From: Bacteroidota bacterium
GTDB taxonomy: Bacteria > Bacteroidota > Bacteroidia > Cytophagales > Cyclobacteriaceae
Direction of reading: 5' to 3'
Length of the DNA stretch: 61,774 nucleotides
Assembly (NCBI GenBank): GCA_023431285.1
Contig: JAEYXN010000248.1
Coordinates: 1 to 61,774, forward strand
Within the stretch, counting starts at the first letter, position 1, and each line of letters starts with the position of its first letter. This document shows, piece after piece, positions 24,761 to 33,836 of this stretch. The notes beneath the pieces were generated by a model, which had not been told where the DNA came from, made no database searches, and saw nothing but the letters and a program-made list of their open reading frames with translations. Position numbers and translations under genes: made by a program.

Positions 24761-27133
24761 TCATCGCTGAATCACCAGCTTTTTGTTATGAAGCTTGTTA
24801 CCGCTTCTTACTTTGACGATGTAAAGGCCATTTCCAAAATCACGTGTATCAACTTCGTACGAGTTTGAATCATTTCTGATCTCCTCAGTTGCGGAAACAG
24901 TTCCTATTCCCGATACGATCGTGATGTGGAACGGCGTGTTTGGTGCGTCCGCGGTTCTGATGACTACTCTTTCACTCGCGGGGTTAGGGAACAACTGGAT
25001 GTGATCACTTTCAGCGATTTCTTCAATCACTTCAACGTCATCCATAATCGATGCCGTCGTTGATGGAGGAGTGTACGCCACGTATTCGTTCTGACGTACA
25101 TAAACTGCGTAACCACGAGAGGGAGCAGACAGATAAACACGTCCATCCGCCTGGACGGTCACGGTCTCTGCATTATTGAAGGCGTTGACGAGTGTGACTC
25201 CGGCCCAGTTCTGAAAACCAGATGGAGAGCTGTTCACCCAGAGTCCTTTTGTCTGAGAATCGTTATCATTGATCACGACGATGGCTCCGTTCTTTGTACC
25301 GTTTCCTTGTCTGCGCGCGATGTAGACATCATGAGCGTCTCCGGCGGGATAAGGATTGCCGGTAGCGCTTAACACGGATATGATTCCGCCAAGATACGTT
25401 TTGCGAATGAAAAGAAGTTTGTTGATGTCTCCTTTCAGTGCTGAGGGAATTGTGACCGTAGTGGCAGGGTTGTGATTGTCTACCAACGTTACCCCATAGT
25501 AATGAGGGTAAAAAATGCAGGGACGGCCTTCATGGGTGAGTATGTACGCATACCCCATCTTCCAGTCTTTGGTCACCCACTTGTCATGTTCCTTTCCTGT
25601 GTCATGATTCTCGAGCCAGGTGACGACTGAAGTTCCCGGTAAGGCATGACCGTTGTTGTTGCGAACCATTCCAGCGTTATTCAACCAACGCATATCCCAG
25701 CCGCCGCCATTTCCGTTGCACATACCAGTTAGTGAAGATTTCAGCGGGAAGTCAAAACCATCTCCGTCAACTCCGCCTGCAGCCAGTCCGTTGACCCATT
25801 CCTTGATACGAAAATCAGGTCCCCAGTATTCACCTACAATGAAACGTTGCTGACCATTCAGCAAAGGGAGGTTCGCGATCCACTCTCTGGCAAAGTCTAC
25901 CTGAAAGCCCCGCACAAAGTCCAGACGGAATCCATCGAACCCAATCGTGTTAGCCATCCAGTAACCCCAGTTCTTCAGGCGCGTCTTAACGGTTGTGCTA
26001 TACGTGTTGAGATCGTTACCAAAACCTTTTGTGTTCGGGATGATTGCATCATTCCCGCCGTTCCATTCCCAGTTGGTGAGGAAATCAGCATTATCCACCG
26101 GATGAAAATCTGTGTATGTCCAGGAATAGTTAGCTTCACCGGCGCCGGTGTGATTGACGTACGTGATATTTGTCGCAGTCCGCGCCTGCAATGTGGATGG
26201 AGCCAGGTTGACACCATTGCGCCAGATTTCAAAAGGGTAATAACCATTCTCCTGTGGTGCCCACTGCCATTGACTGTTCTCATATTTTCTCGCGGTCAGG
26301 CGGATGACGATCGGCGCAGTGGCGCTTGACTTTGTGATTTTGTATTCATCCACATCGGAAGAAGAGCTGATAAGACCTTGTACAGTACGGCCCGACCCGG
26401 GGAATACATTCGAAGATCCGTTGCCATTGTTTGGCTCGCTTTCCCATGAGGAGATTCCGTTGAATCCTCCTCCGGTATAATCGATTTGAAGATCATATCC
26501 CCGCTGATTCGCATCCGCTCCCCAGTTCAAAGCGTATCCCTTAATCTTAATGAAATAGTCACCCGTTCCTGCATTGGCCGGGATCACCCATTTGATTTCA
26601 TTTGTCGGATAAGGAACATACTGGGTTCCGCCACGTACCGCCTGGTCGAAGACGTACTGTTTCACCGCCGGATTGACCTGCTCGTTCTCAGTGCCCTCGA
26701 AGACATCCTTACCGTAAAGGTGATTTAGGATGATATCGGCATACACATCGATCCGTGGTTTCCCATTCGCGGTGCTGTGCATGGTGTTGATCATTGTTGT
26801 CAGCTCGGCCCGACTGCCGAAGCGTGTTTCCGTTGTTCCTTTCTGGAAATAATTACCCAGGTCATAGTGGTCGTAGACACCGTATCCCATGTCGGTGATG
26901 CCCCAGTTTCCTTTCGAAGGAGCGGGCACCCACACTGCGGTGATCCCTGCATTCTTCATCTCAATTGCTTTTCCATTAAGATTCGTCCACCAGGTTCCGT
27001 TCTTATTGACTTCGTCGACCGGAACGTTCCAGTAAAAAGCCTGCATCATCGCATCATTCTGTGCTGACGCGTTCTGGCCTTTAAGAAGCACGAGGCAACT
27101 GGCGAGGGCCAGGAATTGTAGAGTCCTTTTCAT
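24761..27133 (-). CDS. Secreted alpha-amylase (GH13) with T9SS sorting domain
   Basis: A 790-residue secreted glycoside hydrolase cleaving alpha-1,4-glucans. The signal peptide is residues 1-24. GH13 regions are region I DVYADIILNH (129-138), nucleophile Asp405 in GFRLDFV, acid/base Glu435 in VGEYWG, and stabiliser Asp511 in LENHD. A large insert (about 150-345) between region I and the nucleophile contains a beta-sandwich-like part (GDYFIKIKGYALNWGADANQ). An all-beta domain C follows, then a type A T9SS sorting domain from about 710 (IQLFPNPASE, GNGLYIVKV, KKLVIQR). It is probably anchored to or released at the cell surface. A 14 bp palindrome lies upstream. The divergent-function neighbour on the same strand is a likely regulator with a starch-binding-like sensor. 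Confidence 0.92.
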   Translation of the reverse strand: MKRTLQFLALASCLVLLKGQNASAQNDAMMQAFYWNVPVDEVNKNGTWWTNLNGKAIEMKNAGITAVWVPAPSKGNWGITDMGYGVYDHYDLGNYFQKGTTETRFGSRAELTTMINTMHSTANGKPRIDVYADIILNHLYGKDVFEGTENEQVNPAVKQYVFDQAVRGGTQYVPYPTNEIKWVIPANAGTGDYFIKIKGYALNWGADANQRGYDLQIDYTGGGFNGISSWESEPNNGNGSSNVFPGSGRTVQGLISSSSDVDEYKITKSSATAPIVIRLTARKYENSQWQWAPQENGYYPFEIWRNGVNLAPSTLQARTATNITYVNHTGAGEANYSWTYTDFHPVDNADFLTNWEWNGGNDAIIPNTKGFGNDLNTYSTTVKTRLKNWGYWMANTIGFDGFRLDFVRGFQVDFAREWIANLPLLNGQQRFIVGEYWGPDFRIKEWVNGLAAGGVDGDGFDFPLKSSLTGMCNGNGGGWDMRWLNNAGMVRNNNGHALPGTSVVTWLENHDTGKEHDKWVTKDWKMGYAYILTHEGRPCIFYPHYYGVTLVDNHNPATTVTIPSALKGDINKLLFIRKTYLGGIISVLSATGNPYPAGDAHDVYIARRQGNGTKNGAIVVINDNDSQTKGLWVNSSPSGFQNWAGVTLVNAFNNAETVTVQADGRVYLSAPSRGYAVYVRQNEYVAYTPPSTTASIMDDVEVIEEIAESDHIQLFPNPASERVVIRTADAPNTPFHITIVSGIGTVSATEEIRNDSNSYEVDTRDFGNGLYIVKVRSGNKLHNKKLVIQR

Positions 27134-27171
27134 ACTTGAGAGGTAAAGTGTTTAGACGTTTGATTGCTAGT

Positions 27172-27185
27172 CGAAATCGATTTCG
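27172..27185. promoter_or_regulatory. Perfect palindrome upstream of the amylase (CGAAATCGATTTCG)
   Basis: A 14 bp perfect palindrome with a central CG, 39 bp upstream of the amylase ATG. The shape resembles LacI-family operators. No LacI gene is in the window; the adjacent AraC-type regulator normally binds direct rather than palindromic sites. Confidence 0.45.
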
Positions 27186-27267
27186 GTCTAAGGTGTGAAT
27201 TTACGTTCCCAAAAAGCGTCCTGAATTATAATTCCGGGCAAAGTTTTTCGTTCGTTGCCATCAGGTC

Positions 27268-28770
27268 TTATAAGATCGTACTATCTATAGCGTTGTCTTT
27301 TAACGGTTTGCCTTTACGACCCATGAAATATTCACGCGGTGTAACGCCCATTGTTTTTTTGAAGGCAACATTGAAAGTTGACTTCGAATTGAATCCGACC
27401 TCAAACGCCAGGGCAAGAAAGGTAAACCGTTTTCCTTCCTCCCGGTTCGCCAGCTCAATGAATTCCTCAATCCTGTATTTGTTCACGAAGTCACGGAAGT
27501 TCTGCCGAAAGCAATCGTTGATAACTTTTGATAGTATGTGCGGCTTTATATTGACGGCATCCGACAAATCATTCAATGTCAGGTGTGGATCTTTAAAGCG
27601 CTGCTCTTCCTTCATCGACTTGTGCAGCAATAGCTTCATTGAATTCAGGTCGTCGTTTTTTCGCAGGACAGCTTGAGAAGAGCGGAAAAGCTCCTCGAAA
27701 GTGAAAACGAAGTAACATACGACCAGCGTTAGTACACTTGCTCCACCGATAAGCAGATTTCTGTTATACCACATCAAAGTACTCTCTTTATGGCCGGTGA
27801 ATACATAAATCTTCAAAATGGCAACGGCGGTGAATACTCCTCCAAATACCACGAGGCTCTTGAGAAATTTCTTTTCTACTGATTGGAGATCCTTTTTTGC
27901 ATCCCGTGCGGTGACGAGTCGAAGGCCGGAGATCAGGTATCCAATCAGACTCAGTGAAGAGGCCGCGTAGATGATGAGATCGTCCCATGTTACAAAATCA
28001 TTCATGGCTGGTTCCGTAAGGAAGGAAAGGCCTGGAGGATTAAAAAAACGAATTACAAAAAGCAGGATGAAGAACGCCGCAGGAATAAAGTGTATGAGGC
28101 CGGGTGTGTCTTTTTGAGTGACTGAACATAATGCGAAATACCATAGCGGTCCCGCAATCATCAGACAGACATCTCCGATAAGACCTACCTGAAACTGCCA
28201 TGGCAATGTAACGACTTCAATCACTACACGACCAAGTAAGACTACAGCGAGAAAGACCAGGAATGTAGTGACAGCTGCAGTTCGCGGTTTCTTCTTATTT
28301 CGTATTTGCATCAGAAGGTATGCCGCTGAAAGGCTGACGAACACCAAAGCGAAAAACAGAAAGCTGACAATCTCGAAAGGTTTTGCTCCTCCGAGGTCCT
28401 GCCAGTTCGCGATGTAGACATCAATTACTGCACCTTCGGCGGGCGCATACTGGCGGTTAGCCATATATTGATTTCGCGAACTCGTTTCAACACGGGCCCA
28501 GTCACCCCGATGAAATTTGTATTGAAACGAAGAGTCGATGGGCAAAGTGATTGAATACTTTCCATCAAGTCGTTTATGCAGAAGGAATTTTGGATCGGTC
28601 GACCAGTTATTGAAAGTACCACAGATGAAGATCGAATCGTCGGGCGGCGTACCTTTGGGAAGATCATGGATGATGAACGTGACTTGTGCATGTGCTGACA
28701 CAACGAAAAAGAGCATTGTGGTCAGCACGGGGATCGTCAAAGAATATTTAATGCCCTTGAAAATGATCAT
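27268..28770 (-). CDS. Membrane AraC-family regulator with CBM-like sensor
   Basis: A 500-residue one-component regulator, counted from the ATG before IIFKGIKYSL; the frame extends 27 codons to a TTG. A signal peptide is followed by a periplasmic beta domain (about 30-105) resembling CBM48/CBM20 starch-binding modules: IFICGTFNNWSTDP, then YKFHRGDWARVE. About seven membrane helices follow (about 135-375), then a cytoplasmic AraC-type double helix-turn-helix (about 405-490, SDAVNIKPHILSKVIND and FEVGFNSKSTFNVAFKK). It probably binds alpha-glucan outside and controls transcription, most plausibly of the amylase that lies directly downstream in the same direction, 134 bp away. Confidence 0.82.
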   Translation of the reverse strand: MIIFKGIKYSLTIPVLTTMLFFVVSAHAQVTFIIHDLPKGTPPDDSIFICGTFNNWSTDPKFLLHKRLDGKYSITLPIDSSFQYKFHRGDWARVETSSRNQYMANRQYAPAEGAVIDVYIANWQDLGGAKPFEIVSFLFFALVFVSLSAAYLLMQIRNKKKPRTAAVTTFLVFLAVVLLGRVVIEVVTLPWQFQVGLIGDVCLMIAGPLWYFALCSVTQKDTPGLIHFIPAAFFILLFVIRFFNPPGLSFLTEPAMNDFVTWDDLIIYAASSLSLIGYLISGLRLVTARDAKKDLQSVEKKFLKSLVVFGGVFTAVAILKIYVFTGHKESTLMWYNRNLLIGGASVLTLVVCYFVFTFEELFRSSQAVLRKNDDLNSMKLLLHKSMKEEQRFKDPHLTLNDLSDAVNIKPHILSKVINDCFRQNFRDFVNKYRIEEFIELANREEGKRFTFLALAFEVGFNSKSTFNVAFKKTMGVTPREYFMGRKGKPLKDNAIDSTIL

Positions 28771-29007
28771 GGGTATTAATGTCGTTTTAGATAGAATAGA
28801 TTGCGATGGCAGATTGAGCAACGGAAATAGCGGACCGGCTAACTCTTTCAATATGCCAACAAATTACTGCGCGCACAAATTTGGTGGTACCGGATTTATT
28901 TGGTTTTTCAGGGAGAAATAGCCTGACCGTTAGCCTGATCCTGTGAATTCATTTGTTACATTTATCGACGGATAAGTCAGCTTTATGACTAAGCAAATTC
29001 ACGAGTT

Positions 29008-29229
29008 ATGACCAGCGTTAATGAGAAGCCTAAGTCAGAGAAAAAGGGTTCGAAACAGTTCTTCACTCTCGGAGAGGTAGGTGGATATTTTTTCAGGAAG
29101 AAGGACCCCAACCGTCCTTCTAATATCAACATCCGGATGATGCACGGGATCAACAAAATATCCATAGCAATATTTCTGGTGGGTGTTCTCTACCTGATCT
29201 ATAAGCTGGTGATCAAACCGAACTTATGA
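29008..29229 (+). CDS. Small membrane protein (DUF6728-like)
   Basis: A 73-residue protein with a basic soluble front (FFTLGEVGGYFFRKKDPNRP) and one C-terminal membrane helix (ISIAIFLVGVLYLIYKLVI). The GGYFFRKKDPNRPSN stretch is one I associate with a conserved small family of Cytophagales; its function is unknown. Its stop overlaps the start of the next gene by 4 bp (ATGA). Confidence 0.7.
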   Translation: MTSVNEKPKSEKKGSKQFFTLGEVGGYFFRKKDPNRPSNINIRMMHGINKISIAIFLVGVLYLIYKLVIKPNL

Positions 29230-29579
29230 TTCTCGAAACATTCCGTACCCATTGTCTGAAGAAAAAAGGAGTGACAGAAGAGACGCCATTCGGTCCGGAT
29301 ACGCTTGTCTACAAAGTGAAAGGGAAGATGTTTGCGCTTACCGGGATAGACGACTTCACGAGTGTTAATCTGAAGGCCGACCCGGAGGATGCCATTGACC
29401 TGCGCGAAAGATATGATGCGGTTCTTCCCGGTTATCATATGAATAAAAAACACTGGAATACAGTCCTCATCGATGGCTCAATCCCTGACAGGTTGATCCT
29501 GGAATGGCTGGAGAATTCGTATCAATTAGTGGTCGCGGGACTGACGAAAAAGGAAAAAGCGGCGTTAGATAGGCTCTAA
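29226..29579 (+). CDS. MmcQ/YjbR family protein
   Basis: A 117-residue member of the MmcQ/YjbR (CyaY-like fold) family. Motifs are VTEETPFGPDTLVYKVKGKM, FALTGI, then GYHMNKKHWNTV and a C-terminal helix with the SYQLVVAGLTKKEK ending. Family members are often called DNA-binding but the biochemical role is unproven. It is translationally coupled to the small membrane protein before it. Confidence 0.88.
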   Translation: MILETFRTHCLKKKGVTEETPFGPDTLVYKVKGKMFALTGIDDFTSVNLKADPEDAIDLRERYDAVLPGYHMNKKHWNTVLIDGSIPDRLILEWLENSYQLVVAGLTKKEKAALDRL

Positions 29580-29671
29580 GCATTCAATCATGACAGAATC
29601 CCCTTCTGGATGCCTAAACTGTGATGTACCTAATCAGCCTACATTATCATGTGTAGTGTGGTTTAAATCGC

Positions 29672-29679
29672 TATTTTTG
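29672..29679 (+). promoter_or_regulatory. -7 box (TATTTTTG)
   Basis: An exact TAnnTTTG match 17 bp before the ATG of the lipoprotein gene at 29697. Confidence 0.4.
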
Positions 29680-29696
29680 CCTCAATTGCCCTAACC

Positions 29697-30686
29697 ATGG
29701 AAAGGGGACTCCTCGGACTAATATTCGCTATTCTCATTCTGGGTGCTTCGTGCACGCAGCGAATGGTCTGTCCTGCCTTCCAAAGCGCATACATTTACGA
29801 CAAGGACCAGCTAAGAAAGAAATTCAGCTATTTCCAGGAGGATTCAACTCCTAAGATCTATTCCGCCAGCAAAACGAAGTATCTGATCGCGGAAACCACT
29901 TCCTATCGTAAGAAAACCCGCTCCATCAAGACGGTGGAGATGAAACGCGTGTATGTGGTCGTTCCCGATTCACTATCCCCCAATTTCGACGAAAACCTGG
30001 GAAAAGATGGTCTTGATGGCGAAGATGGCGTGGTTCCCGGAGCCGAGCTCGACCTCGCGGCAAGGTCCGTTATCGACAGTACTTACATTGTCGATATTCC
30101 CGCGGCCGACCCTGTCGCTTCCGCGGAGGATAGTGTTTACATGATCTCTCGCGACCGTGAAGTCCGCGTACTGAAATACAATTTCCCTGATAGTCTCAAA
30201 CGCGACCCCGCCACAGGCCGGTATGTCGCTGAAAAGCCATATTACGCTGTCGTGAACGTCACTTTCAATGTGGAGCAGGACAACTACATGTGGTACCTGC
30301 GTGATTACCTGGTACTTCCGGACGTTCGACTGGCCCAGCTTCGCGGAAGAAGTGGTGATGCAGCCGCGGAAGGCTCGAAAAAGAAGAAAGAAAAAGGGGG
30401 TCTCTTCAAGAATCTGTTCAAGAAAAAGAAGAAGGAAGAACCGGTGCAGGAGGAGCTCCCACGAGCGCCTAAATCTGAAGAAGAAGAATTTGATTATATC
30501 GAGGAAGACGAACAAGGTAAGCCTCCAGTAACGACTCCGCAGCCCGAACCTCAAAAGAAGGGTCTGTTTGGTAAGAAGAAGGAAAAGAAACCGAAGGAAG
30601 AGAAACGTGAGAACGATGTTCCGGAAGATGAGGAAGAGTCTGGGGATCCAGCAGAAGAAACTCCGGAGGATGCAGATAGCTTCTGA
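29697..30686 (+). CDS. Lipoprotein with Lys/Glu-rich tail
   Basis: A 329-residue predicted lipoprotein: lipobox LGASCTQR near residue 19, then a Tyr-rich segment (SAYIYDKDQLRKKFSYF). The middle (about 60-215) looks structured, with VRVLKYNFPDS and YYAVVNVTFNVEQDNYMW. The last ~110 residues are low-complexity, alternating Lys blocks (KKKEKGGLFKNLFKKKKKEE, GLFGKKKEKKPKEE) with acidic runs. The repeated 'GLFxxLFKKKKK' units recall tails of Bacteroidetes envelope proteins. Function unknown. Transcribed alone; it ends 3 bp from the convergent SRAP-like gene. Confidence 0.65.
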   Translation: MERGLLGLIFAILILGASCTQRMVCPAFQSAYIYDKDQLRKKFSYFQEDSTPKIYSASKTKYLIAETTSYRKKTRSIKTVEMKRVYVVVPDSLSPNFDENLGKDGLDGEDGVVPGAELDLAARSVIDSTYIVDIPAADPVASAEDSVYMISRDREVRVLKYNFPDSLKRDPATGRYVAEKPYYAVVNVTFNVEQDNYMWYLRDYLVLPDVRLAQLRGRSGDAAAEGSKKKKEKGGLFKNLFKKKKKEEPVQEELPRAPKSEEEEFDYIEEDEQGKPPVTTPQPEPQKKGLFGKKKEKKPKEEKRENDVPEDEEESGDPAEETPEDADSF

Positions 30687-30689
30687 TAG

Positions 30690-31388
30690 CTAGTCGAACA
30701 ACGTCAGGTTTCCAAACTGATCTGACGGTGGCGCCGGAATAATTAATGAAGGTACATTCGCATTGGAATCACTAATCCGCGGCGATACCGAATAGAGGTT
30801 AATGTCTTTTGAAGGATAGGCAACAAGCAAAGCGGTGAGTTCTTTTTCAGCCGCATCCCCGTTCAACCAGGTTTTTTCTGTGGCTTTATTTAACATGACC
30901 GGCATCCGTTCGTAGATAGAAGAAACAATCTCATTGGAAGGCGTGGTGATGATGGTGAATGTGTGAATCTCATTGCCATCGGTGTCCTCATATTCCTCCC
31001 ACAATCCCGCCATTGAAAAAAGCTCCTGATCAGTCGTTACGAAACGGTAGGGGATCATGGTCTTTTTTCCTGCCCTTTTCCATGCGTAAAATCCATCTGC
31101 AGGGATAATGCATCTCGACTTCATCAGCGATTTTTTCAGAGACGGACGATCCTGAATTTGCTCTGCCCGGACGTTGATGAGTTTCTCACTGAGTGTTTTG
31201 TTCTTTCCCCACTGCGGCGATGTGCCCCAATAGAACAGAGAAACGCCACGCGGACTGGACGTAGTAATAATGGGAAGGAGGTGCGTCGGCGACGCGTTGT
31301 AGTTCGGATCGAAAGCGTTGAGTACCTCCGCATCGAAACGGTTCGCGATTTTGTCCGGCGATGCAGTGAGACTGTAACGATCGATCAT
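30690..31388 (-). CDS. SRAP (YedK/HMCES-like) protein lacking catalytic residues
   Basis: A 232-residue protein clearly of the SRAP fold: FYWGTSPQW, INVRAEQIQ, RCIIPADGFYAWKR, FTIITTPSN and RMPVML. SRAP proteins covalently cap abasic sites in single-stranded DNA through Cys2, helped by an Asn, a Glu and a His. Here residue 2 is Ile (MIDRYS instead of MCGR), the Glu of the 'YEW' motif is Ala102 (FYAW), and the His of 'HDRMP' is Tyr159 (IYERMP). Only Asn72 remains. The frame has no upstream start that would restore Cys. It therefore probably cannot form the thiazolidine crosslink and may bind DNA without capping, or do something new. Confidence 0.85.
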   Translation of the reverse strand: MIDRYSLTASPDKIANRFDAEVLNAFDPNYNASPTHLLPIITTSSPRGVSLFYWGTSPQWGKNKTLSEKLINVRAEQIQDRPSLKKSLMKSRCIIPADGFYAWKRAGKKTMIPYRFVTTDQELFSMAGLWEEYEDTDGNEIHTFTIITTPSNEIVSSIYERMPVMLNKATEKTWLNGDAAEKELTALLVAYPSKDINLYSVSPRISDSNANVPSLIIPAPPSDQFGNLTLFD

Positions 31389-31452
31389 GTTTCTTCTTTG
31401 AGCGGGAAAGTTAGGAAAAAACGTTACGCGCGCAACGCCGGTATTACCTGAT

Positions 31453-32394
31453 TCATTGGAGGGTCTCCAGGAAACGTACTGCCCGCTCTTCGCTCCAGTA
31501 CAGCCCCGCAGGAGTGAACTGCGAAAACCCGACGTGGCCTCCCCGTAACGGGGTCTCTATTCTAACTGTCTTGTGATGTTTCAGCTTTTCCGTCGGAAAA
31601 CATTCTTCACTGAGAAAAGGGTCGTTCTTTGCGTTGATGATCAACGTGGGGATTTCGATGTCGGGAAGGAAATGAATAGAGCTGTTTTGATTGTAGTAGT
31701 CTGCCGCGTTCGCATACCCATGGATCGGAGCCGTATATCGATCATCAAATGCCTCGAGTGTTTTGATTGATGGAAGAGGTGTGGTGTCCAATTGAGGATA
31801 TGCTACGCTCTTCAGAAGGATCTTTTTCTTCAGGCTCTTGATAAAACGGTTCGCATAGATCCAGTTTGAAGGCCGAGAAATCTTCGCGCAGCTTGATTGA
31901 AGATGCAATGGAACGGAGAACACAACCGCCCGGGAAATGATTGGATGCACTCTACTTTCGCCGAGATATTTTAGTGTGAGATTTCCTCCGAGGCTGAAAC
32001 CCGCGAGCGCGATTTCTTCATACTTCATCTTTGACACCGCATGCGCAATAACTGTTTCGAGATCGTCGGTTGCTCCGCTGTGATAAAACCGTAATTGTTT
32101 ATTGATCTCTCCACTGCATCCCCGGAAGTTCCAGGCAAGGATGTCATACCCACTTGCCAACACAGCTTTTGCCAGCCCCTTGACGTAGGCGCGGTCGGAG
32201 CTTCCTTCCAGTCCATGAGAGATAATCAGAAGTTTCCTGGAATTGGCAGTGAGCCAGTCCAGGTCGAGGAAGTCATCATCAGGGGTAAGAATACGTTCCC
32301 GATGATATGGATGAATGCCCACACGGCGCACCAGGGAGGGATAGATCGTCTCCAGGTGTGCATTGAACAGGAACCGCGGTGCTTTGTACTCCAC
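31453..32394 (-). CDS. Alpha/beta hydrolase, YheT family
   Basis: A 313-residue alpha/beta hydrolase of the YheT/ABHD1-3 type. The family start APRFLFNAHLETIYPSLVRR is clear, followed by oxyanion segment SHGLEGSS (59-66), NFRGCSGE, nucleophile elbow GFSLGG with Ser134, an Asp in INAKNDPF, and His in GGHVGF. Probably an esterase or lipase of unknown substrate. The start is GTG. It is followed upstream on the same strand by the YfiT-like gene 16 bp away, so they probably share a message. Confidence 0.88.
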   Translation of the reverse strand: MEYKAPRFLFNAHLETIYPSLVRRVGIHPYHRERILTPDDDFLDLDWLTANSRKLLIISHGLEGSSDRAYVKGLAKAVLASGYDILAWNFRGCSGEINKQLRFYHSGATDDLETVIAHAVSKMKYEEIALAGFSLGGNLTLKYLGESRVHPIISRAVVFSVPLHLQSSCAKISRPSNWIYANRFIKSLKKKILLKSVAYPQLDTTPLPSIKTLEAFDDRYTAPIHGYANAADYYNQNSSIHFLPDIEIPTLIINAKNDPFLSEECFPTEKLKHHKTVRIETPLRGGHVGFSQFTPAGLYWSEERAVRFLETLQ

Positions 32395-32410
32395 AGCTAA
32401 TACAACCGCT

Positions 32411-32950
32411 TCAAGACTGATTTGGTTTGGATGCGATGATATTCAGATGACCGAGGTGGTGATCACCGTGCCAGGCATAGAGGGTGATCATCTGCTCGAT
32501 ACTGATTCTTTTCCCGGTCTCAGGGTGAACGAACACTCTTCCCCGATCGCTGGCGGGAATACGACTTAGCAGCGCGGCAAATTTCACATGTAAAGCTTTG
32601 AGCAGTGCTATGGAGATCAGCGGATCTTCAGCAATCTCGGGGGTCTCAGCCCACAGCTTTTCATTGTACGCTTTGATTGTGGGACTGTCTTCGGTCAGCG
32701 TCCATTTTATTCGGATGTACGCGTTCATATGACTGTCGGCGATATGATGCAGTACCTGTCTGGCAGTCCAGCCGCCTTCTCTGTAAGGTGTTTCCAGCTG
32801 TTCTGCGGAAAGCGACCGAAATACAGATTCAATTTTAGAGGGAAGATTTTCTATGCGTTTGATGCTCGCACTTATTACTTCCTGGGTGTATGACTGGGGA
32901 GGAGAAAACTTCCCAATGGGATATCTTAATTGTTCGTCAGTGCTATTCAT
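32411..32950 (-). CDS. DinB/YfiT-like putative metal-dependent hydrolase
   Basis: A 179-residue four-helix DinB-superfamily protein of the YfiT group, annotated in Bacillus as bacillithiol transferase or metal hydrolase. The metal-binding His are at GGWTARQVLHHIADSHMNAY (His68/69, His74) and YAWHGDHHLGHL (His161, His164/165, His168). The N-terminal RYPIGKFSPP motif is diagnostic. Its start overlaps the TerC-family stop by 8 bp. Confidence 0.88.
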   Translation of the reverse strand: MNSTDEQLRYPIGKFSPPQSYTQEVISASIKRIENLPSKIESVFRSLSAEQLETPYREGGWTARQVLHHIADSHMNAYIRIKWTLTEDSPTIKAYNEKLWAETPEIAEDPLISIALLKALHVKFAALLSRIPASDRGRVFVHPETGKRISIEQMITLYAWHGDHHLGHLNIIASKPNQS

Positions 32951-33698
32951 TAAATTCTTCTTTGGCTTTTTTTCTTCGGGTTCTTACTCTGATGTTCACC
33001 ATTTCGATAAGGAGCGAAAACGCCACTGCGAAATAGATGTATCCTTTGGGAATTTCATAGTGCAAGCCTTCAAGGAAAAGCATAAAGCCAATGAGTATAA
33101 GAAATCCCAGGGCAAGAACTTCCATTGAAGGATGCTTATTGATAAAGTCACTGATTCTGCCGGAGAATAACATCATGATCCCGATGGATAGAACAACAGC
33201 GATGACCATAATGATGATATGGTCAGTAAGGCCCACTGCAGTCAGAATTGAGTCGAATGAGAAGATAATGTCGAGAAGAATAATCTGAATGATGATTCCT
33301 GTTACGTTCACCTTTCCCTTGGTTTGCTCGATCGTTTCTTCTTCGCCTTCCATTTCATGGTTGATCTCGCGGGTACTTTTTGCTATCAGAAAAAGACCTC
33401 CGAAAATGAGGATCAGATCTCTGCCGCTGATGTCGATCGCGTGCTCAAAGGCAATGCTCTGGGGGATGGTAAATAATGGGTCTTTAAACTTCATTACCCA
33501 GGTGATGGTCATAAGGAGCAGAATTCTCACCACCATTGCGAGTAGCAAACCAAAGTTGCGTGTCTTCGCGCGAATCTCTATTGGAAGACGGTTCGAGACG
33601 ATGGAAATGAAAATGATGTTATCAATGCCAAGGACTACCTCAAAGAACGTAAGGGTGAGGAGTGCAAGCCATGCCTCGGGCTTAAGGAAAATTTCCAT
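32943..33698 (-). CDS. TerC family integral membrane protein
   Basis: A 251-residue membrane protein with about seven hydrophobic helices. The TerC motifs are FFEVVLGIDNIIFISIV (residues about 19-35) and, in the second half, ILLDIIFSFDSILTAVGLTD; both carry the conserved acidic residues thought to bind metal. Family members (TerC, Alx, YceF) handle manganese or calcium, or help protein metalation. It starts a minus-strand run with the YfiT-like and YheT-like genes. Confidence 0.92.
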   Translation of the reverse strand: MEIFLKPEAWLALLTLTFFEVVLGIDNIIFISIVSNRLPIEIRAKTRNFGLLLAMVVRILLLMTITWVMKFKDPLFTIPQSIAFEHAIDISGRDLILIFGGLFLIAKSTREINHEMEGEEETIEQTKGKVNVTGIIIQIILLDIIFSFDSILTAVGLTDHIIIMVIAVVLSIGIMMLFSGRISDFINKHPSMEVLALGFLILIGFMLFLEGLHYEIPKGYIYFAVAFSLLIEMVNIRVRTRRKKAKEEFNE

Positions 33699-33836
33699 CT
33701 AACAGTGTATGTCTAATTAGTACTAAAATAAGTTAAGAATATCAGACTGCAAAAACACGCGTCTGCACTCCAGGTTCCCTATGAAAGTGATATTTTTTTT
33801 CATTGATAATTGATCCGGAATCGACCAGTGTTACTA

